Part shown: positions 39,617 through 48,379 of the stretch, piece by piece
Position numbering within the stretch: position 1 is the stretch's first letter
Layout: every line of letters begins with the position of its first letter
Source of the DNA: Varibaculum vaginae
Lineage (GTDB): Bacteria > Actinomycetota > Actinomycetes > Actinomycetales > Actinomycetaceae
NCBI RefSeq assembly: GCF_900604285.1
Contig: NZ_UWNY01000002.1
Location: forward strand, 62,001-126,000
Direction: 5' to 3'
DNA: 64,000 nucleotides
Notes under the pieces: model-generated
What the model was told of the DNA's origin: nothing
The model's database searches: none
Seen by the model: the letters and a program-made list of their open reading frames with translations, nothing else
Position numbers and translations under genes: made by a program

Positions 39617-39786
39617 TACTTATCCCAACTTAGTTATCTAAATATCTTTTAGCGGCCTTTAACCAGCTGTTTTATAACCCTGATTCTATTTGACCTGTTT
39701 TCAGGGTATCGGAGATTACTCTCCTTCGCGAGCGTTAGTGGCATATCGATAAGCATTTAGCAGGGTTTTCCCGGTAGTATCGCCCT

Positions 39787-40791
39787 ATGAGTAAGGAAGA
39801 AGATAAAGAAGAAACGGCTGGGCATGGCTTAGGTGATGCCAATAAGAGCTCCGAGGATTCGAAAAAGGTTTCGCCGGCGGCGAACGGGGAAGAAAATTCC
39901 GTGCCAGAAACCAGTGAGGAGGATGGGAAACAAGTTTCTTTCCTGCCAGGTAAGGATGTGGAATTACAACGAGAAGATGAGCATCCTGACCAACTTACGG
40001 AAACTGATGATACCAGCGGAGAGACTGATGGCCAGGAATTTCGTATTCCTGAAATCTTACCTTTGGCCGGTAGTGGGCAAGAATCACCGAAAAAATCAGC
40101 TGTAGCCGGTGAAAAAGATGAAGACGTGCGGGTTTGGGGTAACCAAGTTGGAGGCCATGTTAACCGCGAGGAAGTTTCGGCTCTGTCAGCCGGGAGTTCT
40201 TTTGATGTTTCCCAGATATCGGTAAAGAAATCTGAGTCAGTTAAGCGGGCGCATTCGAATTCTCGTCGTGTCGCTGGTTGGATTTTAGGGGTACTAGCAA
40301 TTATTGCCCTGGTTGTAGTAGGGCTTTATGCTAGTGGGATTTTGCAAAAGCTCTTTGCTTCCGAGGGGGCGGCTTCCCCCAAGGAAGGGGCGCGGTCCTA
40401 TTATGGGGCGCTGTTGGATAAGGACGCCGAAACTCTATGTGGGCTTAGCTCTCCGACTGCACGCGGGGAACTGGTGGCAGCCTTGGGTAAAAAATCCAAA
40501 GGAAACAGTAATAGTGTGGGGGAGTGCACGTCTGTTGCGAAAAAAGCATTTGCGAAGGTGCCAGATAATCCCGCTATCAAGCTAAAAGATATGGTATTTG
40601 TGCCCGAAAAGGCGGCAGATGCTGGCAGGGTAAAAGCAGTATTAATTAAGGATAAAAAGGGTATGCCCTTACAGATAATGGGCTGGCAGGAAATTGATGG
40701 CCGCTGGTTCCTGGCAGGGCAGCAGTCTCAGCAACAGGTGATGATGAAGTACCAGCAGTCTTTGGCAGCGGGGGTGAAAGGAAAAAAGTAG
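39787..40791 (+). CDS. Acidic single-pass membrane protein, function unknown
   Basis: No family recognised. The 334 residues comprise a cytosolic, very acidic and apparently disordered part (1-155), a basic stop (KRAHSNSRR), one membrane helix (163-186), and an outside domain of about 145 residues. That domain begins GARSYYGALLDKDAETLCGL and has two cysteines that could pair. The outside part resembles small NTF2-like/DUF4878 domains in outline. It is divergent from the Asp23 cluster with 170 bases between them, so a shared stress role is possible but unproven. Confidence 0.55.
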   Translation: MSKEEDKEETAGHGLGDANKSSEDSKKVSPAANGEENSVPETSEEDGKQVSFLPGKDVELQREDEHPDQLTETDDTSGETDGQEFRIPEILPLAGSGQESPKKSAVAGEKDEDVRVWGNQVGGHVNREEVSALSAGSSFDVSQISVKKSESVKRAHSNSRRVAGWILGVLAIIALVVVGLYASGILQKLFASEGAASPKEGARSYYGALLDKDAETLCGLSSPTARGELVAALGKKSKGNSNSVGECTSVAKKAFAKVPDNPAIKLKDMVFVPEKAADAGRVKAVLIKDKKGMPLQIMGWQEIDGRWFLAGQQSQQQVMMKYQQSLAAGVKGKK

Positions 40792-40793
40792 GC

Positions 40794-41345
40794 TTAGTGG
40801 TCTAGGTTGTTCTCGCCCTCGTCGTCGGCAAAACGCTCGTCGTAGTTTGGGTCTTCAAAATTATCGAGGGTGGGGGAAAGTTCTTCCCATTCTTCCTCGT
40901 GATTTTCCCAATTTCCGCTGGGAGACAGTACCAGTTCGCTGCGGTGCTCACGGAAGGAATCGGGGGTAGCCATATAAACGTAGGCTTGTACATCTTGGGT
41001 GGGGCCTTCCCAGGTGCTGTCCTCGTCCGGGAATACCTCTACTCGCACAGTTTGGCGGGTGTACATATTATTGGGGTCGCCTTCTCCCAGGTATCCCTCG
41101 TATTCATCGAGTTCTTCGAGGGTTTCTTCAAATAGGCGCTGTTCTACTAAGAGAATTTGTCCTACGATTCCGGTTCCGCCGATAGAACGGATTGCCATCG
41201 GGTAGGAGGCTCCGATATACAGGGAGGCCTCCTGTAGATATGCCGGGGCGAATTCGGTCACCGCGGCTTTCAGACTAGAGCCAAAGCCGCGCGAACCAAG
41301 TTTCAGGGTGCCGTAGACGAATAAAGGTAGGTATCGCGTGCTCAT
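40794..41345 (-). CDS. Gamma-glutamylcyclotransferase-like (AIG2) protein
   Basis: It has 183 residues. The family start LPLFVYGTLKLGSRGFG supplies the substrate-binding YGTL motif, and the acid residue is expected in ELDEYEGYLGEG. The C-terminal 40 residues are acidic and outside the fold. The substrate in bacteria of this type is uncertain. Divergent from hsp20. Confidence 0.78.
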   Translation of the reverse strand: MSTRYLPLFVYGTLKLGSRGFGSSLKAAVTEFAPAYLQEASLYIGASYPMAIRSIGGTGIVGQILLVEQRLFEETLEELDEYEGYLGEGDPNNMYTRQTVRVEVFPDEDSTWEGPTQDVQAYVYMATPDSFREHRSELVLSPSGNWENHEEEWEELSPTLDNFEDPNYDERFADDEGENNLDH

Positions 41346-41495
41346 GTTTTTATTTTCTCAGTAGCGAGCGGTTTTCGGGCGGCTTTGGGGCGGCATTTTG
41401 GTGTGAGACCTCCAGTGGGTAGGGAAAGGGAGTTGTATCTGCTGGTAAAAGCATTTTTTTGATTTTGGGGAGATGGAGGGAAATAAAAAATTAAA

Positions 41496-41516
41496 GTTGA
41501 GTCTATAGGGCTTAAG
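41496..41516 (+). promoter_or_regulatory. HAIR-like HspR operator before hsp20
   Basis: GTTGAG-N9-CTTAAG. Compared with the HAIR consensus CTTGAGT-N7-ACTCAAG it differs at one base in each core hexamer and keeps the exact spacing. It is one of three HAIR-type sites in front of heat-shock genes in this window and lies 122 bases before the ATG. Confidence 0.6.
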
Positions 41517-41538
41517 GTTTCGCCCCCGGAATAATTTG

Positions 41539-41565
41539 CTAGCACTTTAGCGCATAGAGTGCCAG
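41539..41565 (+). promoter_or_regulatory. CIRCE-like HrcA operator before hsp20
   Basis: CTAGCACTT-N9-GAGTGCCAG matches the CIRCE consensus TTAGCACTC-N9-GAGTGCTAA at 7 of 9 bases in each arm with exact spacing. A TATAGA box (41566-41571) follows directly. hrcA itself is not in this window. Confidence 0.72.
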
Positions 41566-41638
41566 TATAGAAAACGTGAGGCCGAGAACTTCTCGGCAAG
41601 AAGATTTCCCGCGGCTTCAGCGGGGGTAAGGAGTAATC

Positions 41639-42082
41639 ATGGTTCGCAGGTATGATCCCTTCCGTCAGATGGAAGCGATTTTTGATGACGCTATGCGTCA
41701 AGGTCCTTCTCGGGCTGCTATGCCCCTGGATTTGTATCGTGATGGGGAAAAGTTCATTGCCCTGTTTGACTTACCGGGGGTGGATCCAGCCAGCGTAGAT
41801 ATCGATATTGAGGATCGCACCCTCACTATTCGTGCCGAGCGCAAATCCCCCGAAATCGCGGGCGCCCAGTGGCTTACCCATGAACGTCCCTTCGGTACAT
41901 TCGCTCGCCAACTCACCTTGGGTAATGGCGTAGCCCTGGATCAGGTAGCGGCAGAGTATGTGGACGGGGTGCTAAAGCTGGTTATTCCGGTAGCTGAGGA
42001 GGCCAAGCCCCGCAAGATTGCGGTGCAGCGCGGTACTCGTCAAATAGAGGGCAGCGGCGAAATCCTAAATCAGGATGACTAA
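41639..42082 (+). CDS. Hsp20/alpha-crystallin small heat-shock protein
   Basis: ATP-independent holdase that keeps unfolding proteins soluble. It has 147 residues with an alpha-crystallin domain at about 28-125: DLYRDGEKFIALFDLPGVDPASVDIDIED, RPFGTFARQLTLG and the VDGVLKLVIPV strand. The N-terminal arm is short. AAGGAG lies six bases before the ATG. Sites for HspR and HrcA upstream indicate double repression. A terminator follows. Confidence 0.94.
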   Translation: MVRRYDPFRQMEAIFDDAMRQGPSRAAMPLDLYRDGEKFIALFDLPGVDPASVDIDIEDRTLTIRAERKSPEIAGAQWLTHERPFGTFARQLTLGNGVALDQVAAEYVDGVLKLVIPVAEEAKPRKIAVQRGTRQIEGSGEILNQDD

Positions 42083-42101
42083 TAACAGTAAATAGTTTTT
42101 T

Positions 42102-42147
42102 GAGGGCGGGGACGCAAGTTTTGTGCATCCCCGCCCTCTTTGTTTTA
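42102..42147 (+). terminator. Rho-independent terminator after hsp20
   Basis: GAGGGCGGGGA (42102-42112) and TCCCCGCCCTC (42128-42138) pair over 11 bp and are followed by TTTGTTTTA. Confidence 0.88.
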
Positions 42148-42176
42148 TTCCCAGGCGTTGTTTCCAGTGGTACCGG

Positions 42177-45100
42177 TTACTTCCTTGCCCGTTTTCTGCG
42201 TATTACTACCAGGCTGCCAGCTGCGGTAAACAAAGCTGCCGCGCATAGATAGAGCAGACCGTTAGCTCCGGTTACTGGAGAGTCAGAAACGATCTGTTTG
42301 CTCTGCGGGGTAGCAGGCGCTGGGGGCACAGTTTTTTCTGGCTTGGTCGGTGTTGCTGGGTGTTCAGGGGCACTCGGCGCGGGAGGTAATGGAGTTTCCG
42401 GTGTTTCCGGCTCAGTCGGTGTTACTGATGGCTCCGGCGTACTCGGCGCGGGAGGTAATGGAGTTTCCGGTTTTTCTGGCTTGGTCGGTGTTACTGATGG
42501 CTCCGGTGTACTCGGCGCCGGGGGCTCTTCCTCTGGGGTAAAGATGGGGGCGATGACTGCGTTCGCAGAGAATTTGTGTCGCTTGCTAAAGTCATAGACT
42601 CCGTCTTTGGTCTGGTCTTGATTTAAGGTCTCCTGGTCGGCAGACCAATGCTTAAATCTGGAAGAAACCTTGTCTTCATCGCTTACCGCAATTTCTGGGA
42701 TCTCTACCCAGGCTTTGGGGTTCACCCAGTAGCTCTTAGGAGTTAGATTGCCTAGTTTGTTAGTGGGATTGACCGTTACCTTTACGTAGTTTTGGGCTTT
42801 AGTGTCCTTTAACAGGTTCACTAAATCACCATTACCGCTTGTTGCCGTCTTCAAGAAGTCGGGCATTTCCCCTGATGAGGGGAGGGCGTCGTAACGGTTT
42901 TTATAGACCTTTAGAGGCACGTCAATTTCCCGCTTATTTTTCTCTCCCTTAATTATTACTTTCGCCTTGAGGGTTATAGCTAGGAATTGTTCCTCTGCGT
43001 CAGTCTTACCTTTTTCGCTTACCAGCTTGTAGATGTCGGCAGGGGTTTTTACTTCGTTACCAGCAGCGTCAGAGAACTCGATACTTTCATACTCGGGCAA
43101 GGGTTTTATCTGATCGTCCTTACCTTTTGCCTTAATCAGTTGCTTTAAAACATCCAACTTTGGTGCAAAATCATTTGTCCAGGTGTTAGCGGGATCAGTG
43201 AAGGCCTCGGTAATAGCCATGCCCTCGGTGGTGAGAGTAAACCAGTCAAACATAGCGGTAAAGACGTAAGGAGATTCGTCGTCCCTCTTTTTGATGATGG
43301 TTTCTTGGGATAACAGGAGATTTTGATCCCACTTTTCAAAGGTCTTGCCATCTTCCGGGGTGATGTAATATTTGCCCTTTTCGGGAGCATCACCCTTCTT
43401 CAATTCTCTAGGAACCGGAATCGACTTAAACTTAGTGCCTTCCAGCACGTCGTAATCAATTTCCTTAATAGGGTTCCCCTTTTCATCTTTGCCAAAGGAA
43501 CCGCCATCGCTGGCCTTAAATTTTACTCGGACATATCCGTCTGGAGTTTTGCCTCCCTCCGGTACTTCAATGACCCTGACGTCCTTATAGAAGAAGTTGA
43601 TTTCGTTGTCTTTATAAAAGAAGTCAACTCCCTCTGTACCTCTAGCATTTGTGCCCTTTAGCTGGTTAGTATCTTCGTCGACATCGTAGAAAAGCTGCTG
43701 TTGGGGATCCGAAACCAGTTTCCAGCCAATGATCGGCTTATAGTTGCGAGCATCGTAATGCCGGGCTCCACTGGTGACTTGTTCTTGATCCAAGATGCGG
43801 TATTTATCAATTATCTTCTGCCTCTCAGCAGCGGTGATGCCGGGCTTTGCCAACTCTGTCTTAGCTCTTTCGTCCACATAGTTCACCTGGTAGTGGCGGC
43901 TTCTAAAGGGGCGATAGAAGAAATGGAATTCATTGTTTGGATTATCAACTAAGGTGCCATCCTCTGATTTCTTTTTCGCCTCTACCAGGAGGGTTTGGAA
44001 ATAGGGGTTACCTTTCGTTGCCCGGTTTCCCAGCTCGTCAGCCAGCTTTTGATAATCGTCATAGAACTTTTTGGTTTCTTTGTCTTTGGTATTCTGCAAA
44101 TCTGCATCGGAAGCCAAAATCCAATTGGCGTCTTGCTTAGAACCAATGGCGGCCACATATTTACCGGCGCGCTGGTTTTCGATAGTTTCTTTAGCGGGAT
44201 TATCCTTCACGGTCTTATCAATTGCTAGATTATTATCCAAGAAATGGTGGAAAACCTGCACATCCTGCATATCATTTTTTACCCAAATGGCTTTCAGATA
44301 AATCGGGGCAACTACATCGTTACCAAAGGAATAAAGCTCTGGAACCCCGTAGGTCTTCCGATAAGAGGTGTCTGCTTGCTCGGTGTAGTTACCGTCGGCG
44401 TCCTTGGTGTAGCGCAGTACCTCCCAACCCATGAAGCTGTAGCCTTTTCGGGTTGGTTTCTGTGGCGCGCCCAGCTTTTGCCGCTGCACGAGGGTAAATA
44501 CTTGCTTGTCTCCTTCATCTGTGCCCTTTGTGGCGTAGGTGACTTCTTTTTGGTCGTTGATATCGCCTTCCTTAATAGTCTTGCGGGCGGTGGTAACTTT
44601 CTCCGCCGCAATGGGGTCTAACTTGCCCCCATTGGGGTCAAAGGTTACCTTCCACTTGTAGTCTGGTTCCCCCCACTTGGCGTAGAGCACCAGGTTGTGA
44701 GCGGGCATCGTTTCCTTGTTTTCCCAAACCAGTTTCTGTCCGGCCGGGTCTAGCGCCCAACCCTTAAATACCATTTCAGGCGCCAGTCCCTTTGGTCTTT
44801 TAATCCGATAGTTTCCGTCGTCATCTTTTTCCACCAAATCCGTCAGATCTAGTTTCAATAAAGTTTGAGGATTATCTAGGTTTAAATCCTTTAAGGGTTG
44901 TTGGAAGAAGATATCTGTTTGATTAGTTTTGTTGTACTCGCTGTCATCCATGAGCTTTGCGGGATCATTGTTGAACCGCAATTTGTACTTATTCCGGTGG
45001 TAGTGGAAGCGAATATAGCCATTTTTCTTAAATGCTTCACTGCCATCGTTGGGGTCACCGAATTCATCGGCACGATTAAAGAATGTGGGCAAAAAATACA

Positions 45101-47216
45101 TTCTGCCCTTGGTGCGTTCGAAATCATACTGGTCAATTATCGTTTCATTTGGAAATGGGGTTATCTCTTCCCTCTCCTCGTTAACGGCGTCAAGCTCGTC
45201 CTCGGTAAGCTGCTGCGAGATTTCGCTAAATTTGTCAGGGGTAAAGCCCTGCACCACCGGGTACTTGTGCCCATAGCTTAGGGAAGATGTATCCGCCTTG
45301 GTCCTATAAAGGTCATAGTCAATGATGGTTTCACCGGGCTTAAAGCCGTCCATCCAAAAGTCCATGTGGTGAGGCATTGGCTGGCCGTCTTCACCTGGGC
45401 CACCCCGTTGGGCGATACCAAAGGAAAGGGTGGTGAAAGTTTGCGGGTTAGCCTTCTGATTTGCAGGTATAGTAACGCCATTACCAGCATCAATCTCACT
45501 GGTATAACCGCCCCGCTCCTCGTAACGGGTCATATCCAGGAACTCTTTAGCCGATAGTCGGTAGGGGGGAGTGTCATAGTATGAATCCCATTCTGGTACG
45601 GCGTAGTTTGGTCCCCATCCATAACTTTGCTTACCCTCGGAAAACCCCTTGGTTTCTTGGGCATCATCCGGCCATTCTCTCATCAGCTGGTTAAACCTGG
45701 CCTTAAAGTGGTAGGGATCTCCCGGACCTCCTAACTGTTTGCCATGTCGCCAAATTTCGGGATAGAAAGTAGCTGACTCCGGTTGCTTATTGGACTTAGT
45801 AAAGTAAAGATCATAGACCTGCCGGTCATAGTAAATGTTATAGACGGTTTTGCCGTTGGAAGAAACAGACTTTACTAGGCTGGGATTGTTGGGGTCCGCG
45901 TTTTCTTTATCGGTTAATTCTTTATTGTATTTATAGAATTTATTAATGTATAAGAACTGGTTTCCGCCAAACTTTTCCCCTCTGTAAATTCTTTCTAAGC
46001 GTTTTTGATCTAGATCCGGAAACTCTACGCCCTTCACTGGCTCGTTAGCTAGGTTAGGGCGAGTACCGGTGTCTTGACTTTTATAAACATGGGTACCCAC
46101 GAAGTCGTATTTGTCTAAAAGAGAAGCCTTCTCGGGGTGGTCGGCCTTTTCCGTCCAGAACTGCACTGCATAATCTGCCTTAGGATCGTCCTTCCACTTT
46201 GCGGTAAACTTGATGTTTTCAGATGGCATTATCAGGTTGGCGTTTAGATCTTTAATCGCGTCGCCATTTCCGTCTTTAATGACTTCGCCGGCTTTAAAGG
46301 TCTTGCCCGATTTATCTTTTAGCTCCATCGAAGGCTTCCAGCCTTGGAAGGTAGCTCCCACTTTCTTGGGGATATCTTTGGTATCCAGGGTGGGGATTAC
46401 TTGCTGGTAGTAAAGAGTGCGGGTAGGAACTTCCGTACCCCCATCAGTGTCGAAAGTAGCGTCATAGTGGTTACGGTTGTAACGATATTCCACGGTAAAT
46501 TTCGCGGTATTTAGAGGAACTTGTATCTGGATAAACTCGGTTTCCGGAACGAAACCTTTTATTTCCTTTGCTGGTAAAGGCGAAATTTTCAGGTTCGAGC
46601 CTACGCTACCTTCTGCGGTAGTTTTAGTTTCGTCGGTTTCTCCAGGTTTATTACCGTATTTGTTAAAATCACTGATGTCTTGGAAAACGTGTCTGACGTT
46701 AATAGTTTTCTTTTTTGCGTCATACTTAAAGTCTTGGGAATTTTGGTGAGTGATTCCGTATTCGGTATTCCCACTGCTTTTACCCTTTTTCGCGGCGTCC
46801 ACAACTTTTTGATAGTTGATCAGAAATTGGTCTAGGGGATTGCCGTTATCTTGGGGCTTACCGTAACCCGGGAAATCCGGAAACTTAATATTTATGTTTA
46901 CCTTGTCTTTTTCTTCTGGAGTAGCCGCTGCCCCTACGGTCGCCACATAGGGTTGATAGTTGATGTCGTACTCCCCATTTCTTTCAACCTTAAAGTCGCT
47001 ACGAAGCGTGTAGATATCAGGTTGCTTCGGGTTGCTGACGTAATCCTTCGCCTTTTCGCCTTTCGGTAGCTTAACCGGTTGCACTTCTAGTTTGTCTGCG
47101 TATTTGCTGGTTTCGGCGGCGCCAGCTTCCAGAGGGTGGGAGAGGAACGTCGCCCCTGGAAGAATCAAGCCGAGTGCCAGCATCAGGGACAGAGTTTTCT
47201 TTAGCGAAACTTTCAC
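42177..47216 (-). CDS. Large wall-anchored surface protein with InlB-type repeats
   Basis: A 1679-residue secreted adhesin-like protein. It starts at GTG behind AGGAAG. The signal peptide runs to about residue 34 (LEAGAAE). The body holds Listeria/Bacteroides (InlB B) repeats, e.g. ATFDTDGGTEVPTRTLYY (about 256), KVTFDPNGGKLDP (about 850) and a VRVKFKASDGGSFG unit (about 1270), with MucBP-like stretches between them. A Pro/Thr/Glu spacer with 23-residue repeats (about 1565-1635) spans the wall. The end has a sorting signal: SPVTG (1646-1650), a hydrophobic span and RRKRARK. SPVTG departs from LPxTG at the first position. Codon use is more AT-rich than in the neighbours, as in many surface genes. 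Host-surface binding is inferred. Confidence 0.88.
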   Translation of the reverse strand: MKVSLKKTLSLMLALGLILPGATFLSHPLEAGAAETSKYADKLEVQPVKLPKGEKAKDYVSNPKQPDIYTLRSDFKVERNGEYDINYQPYVATVGAAATPEEKDKVNINIKFPDFPGYGKPQDNGNPLDQFLINYQKVVDAAKKGKSSGNTEYGITHQNSQDFKYDAKKKTINVRHVFQDISDFNKYGNKPGETDETKTTAEGSVGSNLKISPLPAKEIKGFVPETEFIQIQVPLNTAKFTVEYRYNRNHYDATFDTDGGTEVPTRTLYYQQVIPTLDTKDIPKKVGATFQGWKPSMELKDKSGKTFKAGEVIKDGNGDAIKDLNANLIMPSENIKFTAKWKDDPKADYAVQFWTEKADHPEKASLLDKYDFVGTHVYKSQDTGTRPNLANEPVKGVEFPDLDQKRLERIYRGEKFGGNQFLYINKFYKYNKELTDKENADPNNPSLVKSVSSNGKTVYNIYYDRQVYDLYFTKSNKQPESATFYPEIWRHGKQLGGPGDPYHFKARFNQLMREWPDDAQETKGFSEGKQSYGWGPNYAVPEWDSYYDTPPYRLSAKEFLDMTRYEERGGYTSEIDAGNGVTIPANQKANPQTFTTLSFGIAQRGGPGEDGQPMPHHMDFWMDGFKPGETIIDYDLYRTKADTSSLSYGHKYPVVQGFTPDKFSEISQQLTEDELDAVNEEREEITPFPNETIIDQYDFERTKGRMYFLPTFFNRADEFGDPNDGSEAFKKNGYIRFHYHRNKYKLRFNNDPAKLMDDSEYNKTNQTDIFFQQPLKDLNLDNPQTLLKLDLTDLVEKDDDGNYRIKRPKGLAPEMVFKGWALDPAGQKLVWENKETMPAHNLVLYAKWGEPDYKWKVTFDPNGGKLDPIAAEKVTTARKTIKEGDINDQKEVTYATKGTDEGDKQVFTLVQRQKLGAPQKPTRKGYSFMGWEVLRYTKDADGNYTEQADTSYRKTYGVPELYSFGNDVVAPIYLKAIWVKNDMQDVQVFHHFLDNNLAIDKTVKDNPAKETIENQRAGKYVAAIGSKQDANWILASDADLQNTKDKETKKFYDDYQKLADELGNRATKGNPYFQTLLVEAKKKSEDGTLVDNPNNEFHFFYRPFRSRHYQVNYVDERAKTELAKPGITAAERQKIIDKYRILDQEQVTSGARHYDARNYKPIIGWKLVSDPQQQLFYDVDEDTNQLKGTNARGTEGVDFFYKDNEINFFYKDVRVIEVPEGGKTPDGYVRVKFKASDGGSFGKDEKGNPIKEIDYDVLEGTKFKSIPVPRELKKGDAPEKGKYYITPEDGKTFEKWDQNLLLSQETIIKKRDDESPYVFTAMFDWFTLTTEGMAITEAFTDPANTWTNDFAPKLDVLKQLIKAKGKDDQIKPLPEYESIEFSDAAGNEVKTPADIYKLVSEKGKTDAEEQFLAITLKAKVIIKGEKNKREIDVPLKVYKNRYDALPSSGEMPDFLKTATSGNGDLVNLLKDTKAQNYVKVTVNPTNKLGNLTPKSYWVNPKAWVEIPEIAVSDEDKVSSRFKHWSADQETLNQDQTKDGVYDFSKRHKFSANAVIAPIFTPEEEPPAPSTPEPSVTPTKPEKPETPLPPAPSTPEPSVTPTEPETPETPLPPAPSAPEHPATPTKPEKTVPPAPATPQSKQIVSDSPVTGANGLLYLCAAALFTAAGSLVVIRRKRARK
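42373..42510 (-). repeat. 69-bp tandem repeat coding the wall spacer
   Basis: Two nearly identical 69-base copies (42373-42441 and 42442-42510) with degenerate partial copies on both sides code a 23-residue unit beginning PAPSTPEPSVTPT. The period keeps the frame, so copy-number changes would alter only the spacer length of the surface protein. Confidence 0.85.
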
Positions 47217-47439
47217 AGGGACTTCCTAACTTTCAACACCAACATTTCTTTTCGAGGGCGAATATCGGTGTTCTCTATCTGAATTTTCGGCAATTAAAAC
47301 ATTATTAATTTAATCGAAGGTAGCTGCTTATAGCAAGTGCTCAGAGAGTGATTAGGGTATTAAAGCATGCTCTTAGGAACGCCTAAGTTATTTCCGGGGT
47401 ATAGGTTTTCCTCGGGTTATTGCAAAATGTCTTTAATGC

Positions 47440-48186
47440 TTAAAAATCCTTATTAGCTAGTTGCTCGTGGACGCTAGTAGTGAACTCTAGAATCTGGCTG
47501 GCGACGGTCACCGGGTCAAAAACTTGCAAGAGGTGGCGGGAAGAGTCGGCCCGCACCAGGCGGGCATCAATCGCGCGAGCAAAGGAAGTCAGTCCTCGCC
47601 AGGTTTTGCCATTGCGGCGGTGAGCGGCGGAAATCACCAGTTGGGGCAGTCGGCGATCCAATAAATCAATTTCTTGTAGATCTTTCCAGGCCATATAAAA
47701 AGAAGGCTGCTCGCGGGCGGCGCCGCGGTAAATCCAAGTGAGGATCTTTTGTTCGATTTCCTGATAGAGGGGGCTGGCGCCCTCGCTGTTTCCTTCAAAA
47801 GAGGGATCTATTTGTACGATTCCTACTGGTTTTACCCGGGAGGGAGCGCGGGCTTTAAGTAGCTGCGCCGCCCAAACTCGCACCAGCATCGCCCCATAGG
47901 AGTGTCCTACCATCACTACCGGCAGGGGATTGTCGAAGGTAGCCCCCAAGTGGCGGGCAGTTTCTTCCCCGCCCTCCCGCATCTCGGTTACTAGGCTTTG
48001 CCAAGTGACTTCCGCGTCCGCTTCGGGGTACAAAATGGGGGAGCGAGTGGAGCGGGCGCAGTGAAAAGCGCGGCAAAGAATGGGAAAAGTTAGGTTCCAG
48101 CTGTGCATAGACCCGCCCAGTCCGGCCTCGAGCCAGATCAGGGGCGCCGGCCTGGCCGCAGGAGTTTTTCCAATCTGAACCCGCAT
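47440..48186 (-). CDS. Alpha/beta hydrolase
   Basis: It has 248 residues. The oxyanion region LIWLEAGLGGSMHSW and nucleophile S96 in VGHSYGAM are clear. The acid and histidine are less certain (DSSRHLLQV near the end). An insertion around 110-170 may form a lid. No ribosome site precedes the ATG, so a short or leaderless transcript is possible. The 223-base gap between it and the surface protein gene is AT-rich and shows no gene. Confidence 0.78.
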   Translation of the reverse strand: MRVQIGKTPAARPAPLIWLEAGLGGSMHSWNLTFPILCRAFHCARSTRSPILYPEADAEVTWQSLVTEMREGGEETARHLGATFDNPLPVVMVGHSYGAMLVRVWAAQLLKARAPSRVKPVGIVQIDPSFEGNSEGASPLYQEIEQKILTWIYRGAAREQPSFYMAWKDLQEIDLLDRRLPQLVISAAHRRNGKTWRGLTSFARAIDARLVRADSSRHLLQVFDPVTVASQILEFTTSVHEQLANKDF

Positions 48187-48318
48187 ATAACCAATTTAAG
48201 GTAAGAAGCTACTTTGGGTGAAGCGTTCATCGCTGCGCGGTGGTAGCAGGGCTGGGAATACCTGGGGCTGTGAGCCGCGAAATCGCCTGCCAGTTCACAG
48301 TGCTGGCCATTGCCAATT

Positions 48319-48336
48319 TATCTCGATGTCGAGTAA
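48319..48336 (+). promoter_or_regulatory. Palindromic operator before icd, matching that of sucC
   Basis: TATCTCGATGTCGAGTAA contains the 12-base inverted repeat CTCGATGTCGAG (48322-48333), 46 bases before the icd start. The sucC site has CTTGACGTCGAG in the same position relative to its promoter. An AT-rich -10-like AATTTA precedes it directly. Confidence 0.5.
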
Positions 48337-48379
48337 AGTTAAGGCCAAGGACTTAAAACTAAGGCTTTTGGAGTTATTC

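Noticed and set aside
42373-42510. Tandem repeats considered as a CRISPR array
   Set aside because: Copies are directly adjacent without spacers and code a Pro-rich protein repeat in frame.
43323-45281. Several plus-strand frames of 70-127 codons inside the surface-protein gene
   Set aside because: They are antisense shadows of a continuous 1679-codon gene, with no ribosome sites or family patterns.
48218-48379. 54-residue N-terminal extension of isocitrate dehydrogenase
   Set aside because: It spans the palindromic operator and has no family similarity; ATG 48380 has a good GGAG site and the standard MAKIKVAGP start.
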